A stretch of DNA of 48,036 bases from assembly GCA_022562155.1 (NCBI GenBank), contig JADFPV010000011.1, positions 1-48,036 on the forward strand, in the 5' to 3' direction. Every line of letters begins with the position of its first letter. Position 1 is the first letter of the stretch. Source of the stretch: Chloroflexota bacterium. Its GTDB lineage: Bacteria > Chloroflexota > Dehalococcoidia > DSTF01 > RBG-16-68-14. The translations under genes and the position numbers were made by a program. Under the pieces are notes generated by a model, which had not been told where the DNA came from, did not search any database, and worked only from the letters and a program-made list of their open reading frames with translations. Below, piece by piece: positions 15,028 to 23,567 of the stretch.

Positions 15028-16140
15028 ATGAAGATCACCGACGTCCGCACCCGCACCTTCGACCTCCCCCACGAGGACCACCCCTTCGACCCCACCTGGC
15101 AGGTCGCCCCCAGCCGCAGCCATCGACTCACCCTCGTCGAAGTCCACACCGACGAAGGCATCACCGGCATCGGCTCCGGCGGCGTGCTCACCAGACTCAA
15201 CACCACCGCCGGCCTCTTCGTCGGCAAAGACCCCCTCGCCATCGAGCAGCACGTCGAAATGCTCAAGACCATCGCCTACTTCATGGGCCGCCCCTGGCCC
15301 ATCGAGATCGCCCTCTGGGACATCGCCGGCAAGGCCGCCGGCCTCCCCGTCTACAAGCTCCTCGGCGGCTATCGCGACCGCCTCCCCGCCTACGCGTCGA
15401 CCGGCGAACTGCGGCCTAGTGCTCAGCGCGTCGACGACGTCCTCAAGCTCCGCGACGAGGGTTTCAACGCGGTCAAAATCCGCTTCCACAGCCCGAACGC
15501 CAGGGACGACCTGCCGACGCTCGAAGCCGTCCGCAAGGCCGTCGGCGACGACATGACCATCATGGTCGATGCCAACATGGGCTGGCGCTACCCCGCCGAC
15601 CTCTCGCCGCGCTGGGACATCAGCACCGCTATCGAGATGGCCACCGCGATGGAAGATTATCAAGTCTACTGGCTGGAGGAGCCGCTCTGGAACTACGACT
15701 ACGACGGCCTCGCCGAACTGCGGCGGCGCACCACCACGCGCATCGCCGGCGGCGAACTCAATCTTGGCGTCCATGAGTTCCGCGAGTACCTCCGCCACGG
15801 CTGCCTCGACGTCTACCAGCCCGACGCCACCTTCGCGGGCGGCATCACCGGCGCCAAGACCGTCGCCGGCATGGCCCAGGCTGCCGGCCTCATGTTCTCG
15901 CCGCACACCTGGTCGAACGGCATCGGCGTCATGGCCAACCTGCACCTCGCCGCCGCCGTCCCGAACGCGCCCTACATCGAATTCCCCTACGACCCGCCGA
16001 ACTGGACGCCCGAAATCCGCGACTACGTCCTCACCGAGCCGATCCGCATCGACGCCAACGGCGACGTCGTCCTGCCCGACAAGCCCGGCCTCGGCATCGA
16101 GCTGGACGAAGAGCGCATTAGTCAATACGAACTCAAGTAG
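15028..16140 (+). CDS. Enolase-superfamily protein, mandelate racemase/muconate lactonizing type
   Basis: The 370-aa protein has an N-terminal capping domain (1-125) and a TIM barrel. Barrel residues are in place: Lys150-Ile-Arg152 (KxR on strand 2), metal ligands Asp181 (VDANMGW), Glu217/218 (LEEPLW) and Glu243 (GGELN), Asp266 (QPDATF) and His293 (SPHTWSNG). Such enzymes take a proton next to a carboxylate; a KxR plus His pattern fits sugar-acid dehydratases or racemases better than muconate cycloisomerases, which use KxK. The start at ATG 15028 matches the family; there is no ribosome site, so the message may be leaderless. The HpcH aldolase (19046) and hydroxyacid dehydrogenases nearby could act on its product. 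Confidence 0.87.
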   Translation: MKITDVRTRTFDLPHEDHPFDPTWQVAPSRSHRLTLVEVHTDEGITGIGSGGVLTRLNTTAGLFVGKDPLAIEQHVEMLKTIAYFMGRPWPIEIALWDIAGKAAGLPVYKLLGGYRDRLPAYASTGELRPSAQRVDDVLKLRDEGFNAVKIRFHSPNARDDLPTLEAVRKAVGDDMTIMVDANMGWRYPADLSPRWDISTAIEMATAMEDYQVYWLEEPLWNYDYDGLAELRRRTTTRIAGGELNLGVHEFREYLRHGCLDVYQPDATFAGGITGAKTVAGMAQAAGLMFSPHTWSNGIGVMANLHLAAAVPNAPYIEFPYDPPNWTPEIRDYVLTEPIRIDANGDVVLPDKPGLGIELDEERISQYELK

Positions 16141-16159
16141 ACCTCAAGGAGTGAATGCC

Positions 16160-16651
16160 ATGAGAATCGTGTTTGTCTTGTTCGCCTTGCTCGCCTTCGC
16201 CTTCGTCGCCTGTAGCGACGACGACGAACCTGACATCAGCGACGGCCAGGCGAACGGTCCCCCACCTATCGAAGGCACCACGTTTACCACCGAACTTGGT
16301 GTGCAGGTCACGGTGATCGCCACCGGCAGTAATGAAGACCCATCCGCAGCCGGCGACTCGGTCGCCGTTCACTACACCGGATGGCTCGCAGACGGCACCG
16401 AGTTCGACAGCTCCTTGGGCGGCGAGCCCTTCACGTTCGTCCTCGGCGCCGGCCAGGTGATCCGGGGCTGGGAGGAAGGCGTCACGGGAATGTCCCCCGG
16501 CGAACAGCGCCGGTTGATCATCCCGCCGGACCTGGCCTACGGAGAGCAAGGATTCGGCAACTCGATCCCGCCAGGGGCCACGCTCACGTTCGATGTTGAA
16601 CTGGTAGCGTTCGGGCGGAGGACCACTCCTACGCCGGAAGCCACCGGCTAG
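16160..16651 (+). CDS. FKBP-type peptidyl-prolyl isomerase lipoprotein
   Basis: The 163-aa precursor has a lipoprotein signal ([18 protein letters not shown], Cys18) followed by an acidic linker, then one FKBP domain (about 45-155): [50 protein letters not shown] and [13 protein letters not shown] are all canonical, including the active-site aromatic and Asp residues. It should speed proline isomerisation of exported proteins at the outer face of the membrane. AAGGAG precedes ATG 16160. It lies 19 bp after the enolase gene and may be co-transcribed, though the functions are unrelated. Its stop codon overlaps that of the convergent TlpA-like gene. Confidence 0.92.
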   Translation: MRIVFVLFALLAFAFVACSDDDEPDISDGQANGPPPIEGTTFTTELGVQVTVIATGSNEDPSAAGDSVAVHYTGWLADGTEFDSSLGGEPFTFVLGAGQVIRGWEEGVTGMSPGEQRRLIIPPDLAYGEQGFGNSIPPGATLTFDVELVAFGRRTTPTPEATG

Positions 16652-17232
16652 CTAAGCCCGATGTCCGCCAGCTTCTCCCTCATCTGGCCTTCAGTGAGGA
16701 AACCAAGCTGAAAACCTTGCAGCACACCTTCGCGATCGATGAAGAAGTTGTTTGGAAGACCTAGCCGCCGGTACTGAATAGCAACGTCTTCATTCGAGTC
16801 AAGGAGGATCGTTAGCTCCAGACCCAGCTCGTCCCAGAAGTCGGTCGCCGTATCTGAGGACTCTCCAAGGTTCACGGCGAGCACGACAATATCATCGTCC
16901 TCGAATTCGATCGCCAGCTGCTGGATGTCCGGCAGCTCTCTCCGGCAAGGACCGCACCAGGTCGCCCAGAAATTGATCCACACCGGTTGGCCGGCAAAGT
17001 CGCTGAGCCGCACCAGCTCGCCGTCCGGTGTGCGTAGCGCGAACTGCGGCGCCGGCTCGCCAATCTCGGGTGACCGGCTATCGAGCGGCCCGTACTCACC
17101 GTCGCTGTCGCGATCCAGCAAGAGGAGAACGGCCATGATCGCGCCTAGGACGGCCAGCCCGAGTACGAGGCGCGCCGGAGTCACGCCGAAGAAGCGCTTG
17201 CTGAGTGTCTCAACTGCCGTGTCTATACTCAT
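16648..17232 (-). CDS. TlpA/ResA-like membrane-anchored thiol-disulfide oxidoreductase
   Basis: The 194-aa protein has one N-terminal membrane anchor (about 20-40) and a thioredoxin domain with WCGPC (92-96) and the AlkC/TSA-type [12 protein letters not shown] lead-in. A cis-Pro region ([11 protein letters not shown]) is present. Such proteins reduce disulfides outside the membrane, often of apocytochrome c or copper-site proteins, but no cytochrome maturation genes are in the window. It faces away from the CxxC-Crp pair and ends 4 bp inside the FKBP gene. The start at 17232 gives a charged N-terminus before the anchor. Confidence 0.9.
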   Translation of the reverse strand: MSIDTAVETLSKRFFGVTPARLVLGLAVLGAIMAVLLLLDRDSDGEYGPLDSRSPEIGEPAPQFALRTPDGELVRLSDFAGQPVWINFWATWCGPCRRELPDIQQLAIEFEDDDIVVLAVNLGESSDTATDFWDELGLELTILLDSNEDVAIQYRRLGLPNNFFIDREGVLQGFQLGFLTEGQMREKLADIGLS

Positions 17233-17269
17233 GGCTTGATCTTATCATGGCCTCCTTCTCGGCCCCCTA

Positions 17270-17283
17270 GTGATCTCCCTCAC
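17270..17283. promoter_or_regulatory. Crp/Fnr-type palindrome
   Basis: GTGA-TCTCCC-TCAC matches the core of Crp family operators (TGTGA-N6-TCACA) with both GTGA/TCAC half-sites perfect. It lies 35 bp before the CxxC protein gene whose next gene encodes a Crp/Fnr regulator, and 38 bp upstream of the divergent TlpA gene. Autoregulation is a reasonable guess. Confidence 0.4.
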
Positions 17284-17317
17284 CAACATGTGAACATTCT
17301 CCTGCGATAGTGGAGCC

Positions 17318-17593
17318 ATGGGAAGCAGCGACCAGGTCACGCTACAGGTCTACGTCAAGCACGGCTGCGAAACCTGCGACCGTGCCCGCAAGATCGCTCA
17401 ACAGGTCGACGCTGAGTTCCCGAACGTGTCCGTGGAGATCGTCGATATGAGTACGCCGGAAGCGCAACGCGACGACGTGTTCGCCGTTCCCACATACGTG
17501 CTGGACGACCATGTTCTCTCCCTTGGCAATCCACAAGAGGGCGAACTCCGCGATGAGATCACGGCGCTCCTGCGCGTTCGCGGGTTGGTGTAA
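17318..17593 (+). CDS. Small thioredoxin-fold CxxC protein
   Basis: The 91-aa protein has the glutaredoxin or thioredoxin-like layout: beta strand LQVYVKHGC, CETC (17-20), helix, EIVDMSTPE, and a cis-Pro segment VFAVPTYVLDD. It resembles the small NrdH or arsenate-reductase-like thioredoxins that carry electrons or sense thiols. It precedes the Crp/Fnr gene by 8 bp and should be transcribed with it, possibly supplying a redox input; that link is inference. Confidence 0.75.
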   Translation: MGSSDQVTLQVYVKHGCETCDRARKIAQQVDAEFPNVSVEIVDMSTPEAQRDDVFAVPTYVLDDHVLSLGNPQEGELRDEITALLRVRGLV

Positions 17594-17601
17594 ACTGAAC
17601 T

Positions 17602-18327
17602 ATGGGAATAGGCAAACGTCTACTGCGGCGGTCCTCGGCTCCCGTGCCTGCGCAGCCACAGCTTTCAGGTAAGGCGGCCTTCCTGTCCGATACGGACATC
17701 TTCCAGGACCTCAGCTCCCGGGAGCTGGAGGACCTGGAGCGCCTAACAGCCATGAGCACCTGCCGGCGCGGCAAGGTGTTCTACACGCCTGGTGAGACCG
17801 GCGAGGTGCTCTTTATTCTCAAGCGCGGCCGCGTCAATCTGTACCGAATCAACACGGACGGCAAGAAGCTCGTCACCTCGACGCTCAGCGCTGGCACCGT
17901 GTTCGGCGAGATGTCGCTCGTTGCCCAGGGCATGCATGACACGTTCGCCGAGGCAGCGGAGGAGTGCACCTTGTGCGTCATGAGCCGATCTGATGTTGAG
18001 CATCTGCTGCTCAGCAAGCCACGCGTCGCTCTGCGCTTTATGGAGATGATCGCAGCCAGGCTAAAAGACGTGGAGACCAGGATGGAGACGGTAGCGTTCA
18101 AGAGCGTGCCGACGCGCATCGCTACGTTCCTGCTGCAGCTCTCTGAAAACACGAACGGCAAGATCGAAGGTGTTTCGCATCAGGACCTGGCGGACATGGT
18201 CGGCACGTATCGGGAGACAGTTACCCGCATTCTCAACGAGTTCCGCAGCGCCGGCTACATCGAGCTTGGGCGGCTGAACGTGACCATCCTCGACAGACAG
18301 GCTGTCCAGGCTATCGCCGACGAGTAG
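17602..18327 (+). CDS. Crp/Fnr family transcriptional regulator
   Basis: The 241-aa protein has a cNMP-binding fold (about 30-145: DIFQDLSSRELEDLERL, LFILKRGRVNLYRIN, AGTVFGEMSLVAQGMHDTFAEA), a long dimer helix and a winged HTH (about 192-225) with VSHQDLADMVGTYRETVTR as the recognition region. FGEMSL contains the Glu that contacts the cyclic nucleotide ribose in CRP, but the usual RxS pair after it is replaced by HDTFAEA, so ligand binding is uncertain. No N-terminal Fe-S cysteines of FNR are seen. It may answer to the adenylate cyclase at 22545 and bind the palindrome at 17270. Confidence 0.88.
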   Translation: MGIGKRLLRRSSAPVPAQPQLSGKAAFLSDTDIFQDLSSRELEDLERLTAMSTCRRGKVFYTPGETGEVLFILKRGRVNLYRINTDGKKLVTSTLSAGTVFGEMSLVAQGMHDTFAEAAEECTLCVMSRSDVEHLLLSKPRVALRFMEMIAARLKDVETRMETVAFKSVPTRIATFLLQLSENTNGKIEGVSHQDLADMVGTYRETVTRILNEFRSAGYIELGRLNVTILDRQAVQAIADE

Positions 18328-18382
18328 TACGTACTCAGCCCCTTACTAGTCCTTCTCATCGTCAGCCCGGTGAGCGTCTGCA

Positions 18383-18411
18383 TTGACAACGTTTCGCATC
18401 CGAGTCAAGAT
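18383..18411 (+). promoter_or_regulatory. Possible promoter of the TetR gene
   Basis: TTGACA (18383-18388), a 17-bp spacer and a poor CAAGAT -10 (18406-18411), about 40 bp before ATG 18453. Confidence 0.25.
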
Positions 18412-18452
18412 GGGTCGCGTTATTCATTACACAGGATGGGGAGCACTCAAGC

Positions 18453-19043
18453 ATGGCGAAATCCGGCGCTGGCACCGGCAGGCGCGAGGCGACAACGAGC
18501 GCGATTCTCCGCGCTACTGGTGAGCTCATCGCGGAGAAGGGCATTGATGGCTTCACACTAAGCGAAGTGTCCCGGCGTGCGGGCATCAACCGCGCACTCA
18601 TCTACCACTACTTCCAGAATCGCGACAACCTCATCCATTGCACAATCGACGACATTGTTGAGCGCAACAAGGAAGCTCCCGGCGTGCCAAACGCCGACGC
18701 CGTCGAAAGCTCTCTACGGTTGCACATTGCGCACCCTGAAGTCTCGCGTGTGTTCTTCCAGCTCCTGCTAGCAAAGAGCCCATCACTGCCGCTCGGCAAC
18801 CGCCTGACCGACGCCATAGAGTCCATCGAGCGCTACCACCGTGAAGCCAACATCGACATCCCCTATGACTTCACGTTCTTGCTCATCCTCCTCGTGCTCG
18901 CACAGTTCTCCTGGCCGCTTAGTCGAGAGGCCATCTCCAAGACGCTTAACATCAGCGTCGAAGAAGCTGACGAGCGCTTCATCGCCGCCGCCCGATGGGC
19001 GACCGACCTCGCGATGCCTACGGTCACACCAGAGACGGACTGA
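18453..19043 (+). CDS. TetR family transcriptional regulator
   Basis: The 196-aa protein has the TetR DNA-binding head (about 12-58): AILRATGELIAEKGIDGFTL, SEVSRRAGINRALIYHYFQNRDNL, which is textbook. The ligand-binding part has no assigned subfamily. It ends 2 bp before the HpcH/HpaI aldolase gene, so the two are one transcript, and the regulator probably controls that aldolase in response to a substrate-derived ligand. Confidence 0.92.
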   Translation: MAKSGAGTGRREATTSAILRATGELIAEKGIDGFTLSEVSRRAGINRALIYHYFQNRDNLIHCTIDDIVERNKEAPGVPNADAVESSLRLHIAHPEVSRVFFQLLLAKSPSLPLGNRLTDAIESIERYHREANIDIPYDFTFLLILLVLAQFSWPLSREAISKTLNISVEEADERFIAAARWATDLAMPTVTPETD

Positions 19044-19045
19044 GC

Positions 19046-19831
19046 ATGCGGCCGAACACCGTCAAACAAGCGTGGCACCAGGACAAGATGACCTACGGTG
19101 GCTGGCTATCCATACCCAGCTCGTTTTCCGCTGAAGTCATGGCTCACCAGGGATTCGACTGGCTCTGCATTGACATGCAGCATGGGGTCATCGACTACCA
19201 GGTTGCGGTCACGATGCTGCAGGCGATCGGTACGACAGAGACGATCCCGTTCGTGCGCGTCCCGTGGAACGAGCCCGGCATCATCGGCAAAATGCTCGAT
19301 GCCGGCGCGTACGGCATCATCGTGCCGCTCGTCAACAGCAAGGAAGAGGCGGAGGCCGCAGTGCGAGCCTCCCGTTACGCACCCGACGGGTCTCGTAGCT
19401 ACGGGCCGACTCGTGCTGCCTATTACGGCGGGAGCGGCTACGCCAGCCAGGCGAACGAAGAGATCGCCTGCATTCCTATGATCGAGACTACGACCGCACT
19501 GGAGAACCTCGACGATATCCTCTCAGTCCCCGGCATCGATGCGGTCTATGTGGGCCCAGCAGACCTCAGCCTAACGATGGGATTGCCACCACGCATGGAC
19601 CATGACGACGAACGATTCGAGAGCGCGCGTACCACGATTGCGTCAAAGTGCCGCGAGCGCGGCGTCACCCCTGGCATTCATGCTTCAGCAGCGCTCGCGT
19701 CGAAACACGAGGTGGCCGGCTACAGGATGATCACGGTCTCGTCTGACGTTGGCGCCATGGCAGGCGCAGCCAGCGAGCATCTCCAATCGTTGCGGGACGT
19801 CGATGCTTCCGGCCGGCCGGCCTATTCCTGA
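19046..19831 (+). CDS. HpcH/HpaI family aldolase
   Basis: The 261-aa TIM-barrel protein has the class II pyruvate-aldolase features: GWLSIPSSFSAEVMAHQGFDW, DMQHGVIDYQ with the catalytic His, VRVPWNEPG with the Arg that binds pyruvate, PLVNSKEEAEAAV, YGPTRAA, metal-binding Glu in PMIETTTALEN and Asp in VGPADLSL. It splits a 2-keto-3-deoxy acid (rhamnonate, heptanedioate or similar) into pyruvate and an aldehyde. The exact substrate is not readable. ATG 19046 follows the TetR stop closely. Its 3' end overlaps the convergent dehydrogenase gene by 10 bp. Confidence 0.9.
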   Translation: MRPNTVKQAWHQDKMTYGGWLSIPSSFSAEVMAHQGFDWLCIDMQHGVIDYQVAVTMLQAIGTTETIPFVRVPWNEPGIIGKMLDAGAYGIIVPLVNSKEEAEAAVRASRYAPDGSRSYGPTRAAYYGGSGYASQANEEIACIPMIETTTALENLDDILSVPGIDAVYVGPADLSLTMGLPPRMDHDDERFESARTTIASKCRERGVTPGIHASAALASKHEVAGYRMITVSSDVGAMAGAASEHLQSLRDVDASGRPAYS

Positions 19832-20817
19832 GCTAGCACCTCAGGATTCACGACGGCCTTCGGCCGCTCTCCACGCAGCGCACGCAATAGGTTGTCTATC
19901 GAGAGGTCCCGCATCGCCTCCCGCGTCTCCACCGAAGCCGAGCCGATGTGCGGCAGCAAGATGACGTTCGTCATTGCCATTAGAGGATCGGTTGCCGGTA
20001 GCGGCTCCTCCTCGAACACGTCGAGGGCGGCTCCCGCGACCTCGCCCTTCCGCAGCGCCTCAACCAGTGCAGACTGATCGACGATCTGGCCGCGCGACGT
20101 ATTGATCAGGAACGCGCTCGGCTTCATCAGCGCCAGCTGCGCCCTCCCAAGCAGATGATGAGTCTCTGGCCGTAGATTCACGTGGAGGGACACGAAGTCT
20201 GATTCCCTAAGCAGCGCCTCCATCTCTCGATACTTGCTGAACCCGACTTCGGCGGGCGGTTCGCGAAATAGGTCGTGAAATACAACAGTCATGCTGAAAG
20301 CTTGCGCCCTCCTCGCGACCGCTACGCCAATCCTGCCAAGCCCGATAATACCAAGCGTCTTCCCTGAAACGTCCGTGCCGAGTTCCATACCCGCGCCTGG
20401 TTTCCATCGGCCTTCACGCACGAAGCGCTCCGACTCTGGCAACCGCCGAGCTAGCGACAATACGAGGCCCATCGTGAGGTCCGCCACCGCATCAGATAGT
20501 ACGCCGGGCGTGTTGCAGACGATCACGCCTCGCTGCGCTGCCGCCGCGAGGTCGACGTTATCGTACCCGACTCCAAAGTTGGAAACGACGCGCAAGCGAG
20601 GCGCCGCGTTCAAGACGTCGGCATCCACCGAGAGCTGCGCACTGCCCAAGAGTCCATCTGCCTCGGCAATTCCGGCGATGAGTTCCTCCTTCGAAGGCAT
20701 CTCCTTGCCCGCAAAGGTGACAACGTTGCATTCGGTTTCGATCCTATCCAAGGCATGTTCGGGAAGCCGCACCGTCAGAAAGACGTTAGCCCGGTCAGAA
20801 GCAGATTTCTGTGTCAT
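19822..20817 (-). CDS. D-isomer-specific 2-hydroxyacid dehydrogenase
   Basis: The 331-aa protein is a typical NAD(P)-dependent D-2-hydroxyacid dehydrogenase: lid and catalytic domain with SNFGVGYDNVD, Rossmann motif GIIGLGRIGVAVARR, catalytic Arg in NTSRGQIVD, Glu in DVFEEEP and His in LPHIGSAS. It reduces glyoxylate, hydroxypyruvate or related keto acids. HDLFREPP after the Rossmann motif does not settle NADH versus NADPH. A paralogue lies at 41404. It is transcribed towards the aldolase gene. Confidence 0.92.
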   Translation of the reverse strand: MTQKSASDRANVFLTVRLPEHALDRIETECNVVTFAGKEMPSKEELIAGIAEADGLLGSAQLSVDADVLNAAPRLRVVSNFGVGYDNVDLAAAAQRGVIVCNTPGVLSDAVADLTMGLVLSLARRLPESERFVREGRWKPGAGMELGTDVSGKTLGIIGLGRIGVAVARRAQAFSMTVVFHDLFREPPAEVGFSKYREMEALLRESDFVSLHVNLRPETHHLLGRAQLALMKPSAFLINTSRGQIVDQSALVEALRKGEVAGAALDVFEEEPLPATDPLMAMTNVILLPHIGSASVETREAMRDLSIDNLLRALRGERPKAVVNPEVLAQE

Positions 20818-20877
20818 GGCGTCCGGAGCTTATCATGCCTAGCGCGGCGTGACACCCTTAGTTAGCATGGATGTCTG

Positions 20878-21111
20878 ATGACAGGGCCCGTTGGAGACGA
20901 ACGTCGCGTACCGCCCTACGTCGCTCTAGTTCGAATCGGGGCCGTCGTCGGCATGTCGATCTTTACGGCGTTTGGGCTGTTCTTGCTTGTTGGCGCGATC
21001 TGGGTACCTGGCCTTATCTCTCTCTCGCTGGCCCTTCCGTTCTTCGTCGTCATGCGGCTAGTCGAAAGCATCGCTGAACCGGCAGACGAGGAAGCGGAAA
21101 GCGAGACATAG
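20878..21111 (+). CDS. Small membrane protein, 77 aa
   Basis: Two hydrophobic helices (about 13-37 and 40-60: VGMSIFTAFGLFLLVGAIW and LISLSLALPFFVVMRLV) sit between polar ends, the C-terminus being acidic. No family is recognised. ATG 20878 is the only start giving this membrane pattern; the ribosome site is weak. It is flanked by genes on the other strand. Confidence 0.45.
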   Translation: MTGPVGDERRVPPYVALVRIGAVVGMSIFTAFGLFLLVGAIWVPGLISLSLALPFFVVMRLVESIAEPADEEAESET

Positions 21112-21157
21112 GCCCTGCCTGGCAGCGGCGTTGCCCGAGCTTCTTTGAGCGCTTGTG

Positions 21158-21907
21158 TTACTGGATGAGAATTTCGATCGAGTCGATCTGGGTGTTCGTG
21201 ACGAGCCGCTCGGCGACATCTAGACCAGACGTCACCGTCCCGAATGAGGCAAATCCTTCGAATTGGTCTGAGTCGGTAAGGGCTATGAAAAACTGGCTGC
21301 CATTCGCCATACCGAGCGTACCCGCAGAGAACTCACCCGTCGTGTCGTCCTCTATTTCATAGCCGGGTCCACCATCACCCCGGCACAGCCCCGGAGGCGC
21401 ATCGACGCTACATGCCGGGTCTCCAGCAGTCGCGGAGAACCCCGACGAAACGTAGTGGAATGTTAGTCCGTCGTAGAAGCCGTCCTGGGCGAGAAAGACA
21501 AAGTTGTTCACAGTTTGCAACGCCTGATCCGGCAGGAGTTCGATGACAATATCTCCGTCCGCCGTACGGATGGTCGCCGTGTACGTGGCATTCGGGTCAA
21601 TCGTCAGCTCTGGTGCCGTTGCATACCGCCTCGGCTCGAATCCGCTCTCTACTATCGGCGCCTCATCTACCGAGGAGCTTGATGGCTCGACGAAGCTCGA
21701 GTGGTTGGAGCTGCGGCGGAACACGTTCCCTCCAAAGATCGTGGCGGCGCCACCAATCGCGAGCGCCAGCGCCATCCCGATGAAGATGAACTTGATCAGA
21801 TTGGCGCTGCTAAGGAAGCCCAGAATACCCGTCGGGCGGACGTGCCCGGCGTAGGCGCTGCCGGCCTTGTACTTTTTGTTGCGTCGCTTCGTTTGCTGCT
21901 TGCCCAT
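21158..21907 (-). CDS. Membrane-anchored cyclophilin-like protein with altered active site
   Basis: The 249-aa protein has a basic N-terminus, one membrane helix (about 38-58), a Ser-rich linker and a cyclophilin domain (about 100-248). Fold landmarks are DGDIVIELLPDQALQTVNNFV, FYDGLTFHYV, AGDP, GSQFFIAL and FGTVTSGLDV. The active-site Arg of FHRV is Tyr (FHYV), and the Gln of the FMxQGGDP motif is missing (FSATAGDP). Isomerase activity may therefore be low and the role may be peptide binding or chaperoning on the outer face. A CxxxxxxxxxC insertion (DPACSVDAPPGLC) follows. The start at 21907 is supported by a promoter 12 bp upstream. Confidence 0.85.
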   Translation of the reverse strand: MGKQQTKRRNKKYKAGSAYAGHVRPTGILGFLSSANLIKFIFIGMALALAIGGAATIFGGNVFRRSSNHSSFVEPSSSSVDEAPIVESGFEPRRYATAPELTIDPNATYTATIRTADGDIVIELLPDQALQTVNNFVFLAQDGFYDGLTFHYVSSGFSATAGDPACSVDAPPGLCRGDGGPGYEIEDDTTGEFSAGTLGMANGSQFFIALTDSDQFEGFASFGTVTSGLDVAERLVTNTQIDSIEILIQ

Positions 21908-21918
21908 AGCTCTACTCG

Positions 21919-21927
21919 ACTATAACA
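21919..21927 (-). promoter_or_regulatory. Extended -10 element of the cyclophilin-like gene
   Basis: On the minus strand TGT-TATAGT, 11 bases before the start codon at 21907; no -35 box. The leader would be only a few nucleotides. Confidence 0.35.
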
Positions 21928-22042
21928 GACGTGGTTTCGGCTAGAAAGGATGCTGGCTCACACTTCCCAACGTGACGACAAATACGACGTTACCTCTTCG
22001 CGCCTCAGTAGATGTGCCAGTCGCCCGAAAAGTGATGGTAGC

Positions 22043-22068
22043 CCTGTGCACCCGGTTCCGGACACAGG
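22043..22068. repeat. Copy of 20 bases of the tRNA-Arg gene, possible attachment site
   Basis: CCTGTGCACCCGGTTCCGGA at 22043-22062 is identical to 25840-25859 inside the tRNA-Arg gene (T arm, variable loop and anticodon arm). Here it is followed by CACAGG, so CCTGTG-N14-CACAGG also forms an inverted repeat. From 22070 to 22190 GTTCGC and GTTCG recur six times or so (GGCGTTCGCAGGCGTTCG and others). No integrase gene remains. The rest of 22191-22357 shows only short inverted repeats such as CCCCAAATTGGGG. Confidence 0.5.
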
Positions 22069-22357
22069 CTCGGCCCGTCCGCTGGCGTTCGCAGGCGTTC
22101 GTCTGCATAGCTGATTCTACCTAGATCGGCTCCCAAATGTTCGCTGATGTTCGCAGCCGTTCGCCTGCGTTGCTTTCGCAACCAGCCCTCTCAGTGCTGT
22201 AAGATTAAGCCCCAAATTGGGGTAGGAACTCAGACAGACTGCGGGAGGGCTGGCATGCCTCAAGTTGGCAACGGTGGCGACCGGCAGATCAACTTAAGTT
22301 CGGGCTGCTCTCTATGCGCACGCCCGTTCTCACCACCTTCACACGCGAGCACGACTG

Positions 22358-22489
22358 ATGGAACCGCGCATCCAGTACGCCAAGACCGAGGATGGGGTGA
22401 GCATCGCCTACTGGACGCTAGGGCAGGGAAAGCTCTTCGTATACATGCAGTCGGTTGGGGTCGCGGCCCCGCGGACGTCCACACCATGA
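22358..22489 (+). pseudogene. Truncated start of an alpha/beta-hydrolase/cyclase family gene
   Basis: MEPRIQYAKTEDGVSIAYW and the following TLGQGKLFVYM are what I recall as the N-terminus of large proteins that join an alpha/beta hydrolase to a nucleotide cyclase and HTH. After residue 30 the match ends and a TGA follows at 22487-22489. The complete cyclase gene begins 55 bp later. This looks like a deletion that removed the body of such a gene. Confidence 0.5.
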
Positions 22490-22544
22490 ACCGTCCGCTT
22501 CGTCGCCATCTCCCAACGGCTGTCTCCGGCCGGTTGAGTCGCCT

Positions 22545-23567
22545 ATGAAAGAGATCACGCGTTACCTCGCGGCGCTACTCATTGGGCCTGTGCTCATCAT
22601 AGCGGGCCTAGTGGTGGATAGTTCGTTCCACGCTACGGGCCATGAGGCCCATCTGCTGGCCCCGGATCTGCTCTGGTTTGTCGGACTGCTCGTGTTGCTG
22701 ATTGCCAGCGTCCGTATGTTCTTGGTCCATGTTAGACTCGCAGGCGGACCCCACACTAGTAGCCGACAGCGCCGCAGGTTTATCCGCACAGCAACCTTCT
22801 CTCTTTATATCGGTATCGCCGGCGCGGGCCTGCTCCTCCTCGCTGGAATTCTTGACATGTCTTGGCACCATGACCACCGCCTGGAGCTAGATGTCTTCTC
22901 AGCGCTTCACCCCTATCATGCGCTGGTCCTTGTTGGCTTAGTAGCTAATACCACTTGCGGCGTGCGCCTTTTCACTTCGCAGGCAGAGCTATCCTCTGCA
23001 ATCACCGAGGACCTATCGTCAAGTACATCAGGCCCTCGCTTGACACCCGCGCCTTCCGGCCCACTCACCATCCTGTTTACGGACATGGAGAGTTCCACCG
23101 CTCTTGCCCAGAACCTCGGGGACGCGGCTGCGCAGGAAGTGCGACGCGCCCACAACGATATCGTACGGTCAGCGCTATCGGCTAACGACGGCTCAGAGAT
23201 CAAACACACGGGCGATGGCATCATGGCGTCCTTCGCCACAGCATCATCCGCCCTGAACTGTGCGATCGCTATTCAGCGGGGTGTTGCCAGCCACAAGGAA
23301 CAACACCCCGGCTCCCCACTAGGCGTGTACATTGGCCTCAATGCTGGCGAGCCGATCGCCGAGGATGGTGACCTCTTCGGTACGTCCGTTGACCTCGCAG
23401 CTCGCATCTGCGATCATGCGGAGCCGGGGCAGATCATCGCTGCGGACGTCGTCCGTCAGCTGGCGGCCGGGAAGCAATTCCTGTTCTCAGACTTGAGCGA
23501 GACGGAGCTGCGCGGATTCGAAGACCCGGTCAAGCTCTGGGAACTCAGCTGGCAGGAGCAGGACTGA
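22545..23567 (+). CDS. Membrane class III adenylate/guanylate cyclase
   Basis: From ATG 22545 the 340-aa protein has about four membrane helices (residues 5-170) and a class III cyclase domain (about 190-335). Key residues: LFTDMESSTA with the first metal Asp, EIKHTGDGIMASF with the adenine-selecting Lys and second metal Asp, and GTSVDLAARICDHAEPGQII with the transition-state Arg; the usual Asn four residues before that Arg is Asp here. The Lys predicts ATP as substrate. It ends GFEDPVKLWELSW, typical of these enzymes. cAMP could act through the Crp/Fnr protein at 17602. The in-frame ATG at 22455 would put the truncated hydrolase DNA into the protein and is less likely. Confidence 0.82.
   Translation: MKEITRYLAALLIGPVLIIAGLVVDSSFHATGHEAHLLAPDLLWFVGLLVLLIASVRMFLVHVRLAGGPHTSSRQRRRFIRTATFSLYIGIAGAGLLLLAGILDMSWHHDHRLELDVFSALHPYHALVLVGLVANTTCGVRLFTSQAELSSAITEDLSSSTSGPRLTPAPSGPLTILFTDMESSTALAQNLGDAAAQEVRRAHNDIVRSALSANDGSEIKHTGDGIMASFATASSALNCAIAIQRGVASHKEQHPGSPLGVYIGLNAGEPIAEDGDLFGTSVDLAARICDHAEPGQIIAADVVRQLAAGKQFLFSDLSETELRGFEDPVKLWELSWQEQD

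Noticed and set aside
14689-16125. Long open frame of 478 codons on the minus strand opposite the enolase-superfamily gene
   Set aside because: It mirrors the codon bias of a GC-rich gene, is full of Asp, Gly and Val and shows no family motif; the plus strand gene has all catalytic residues.
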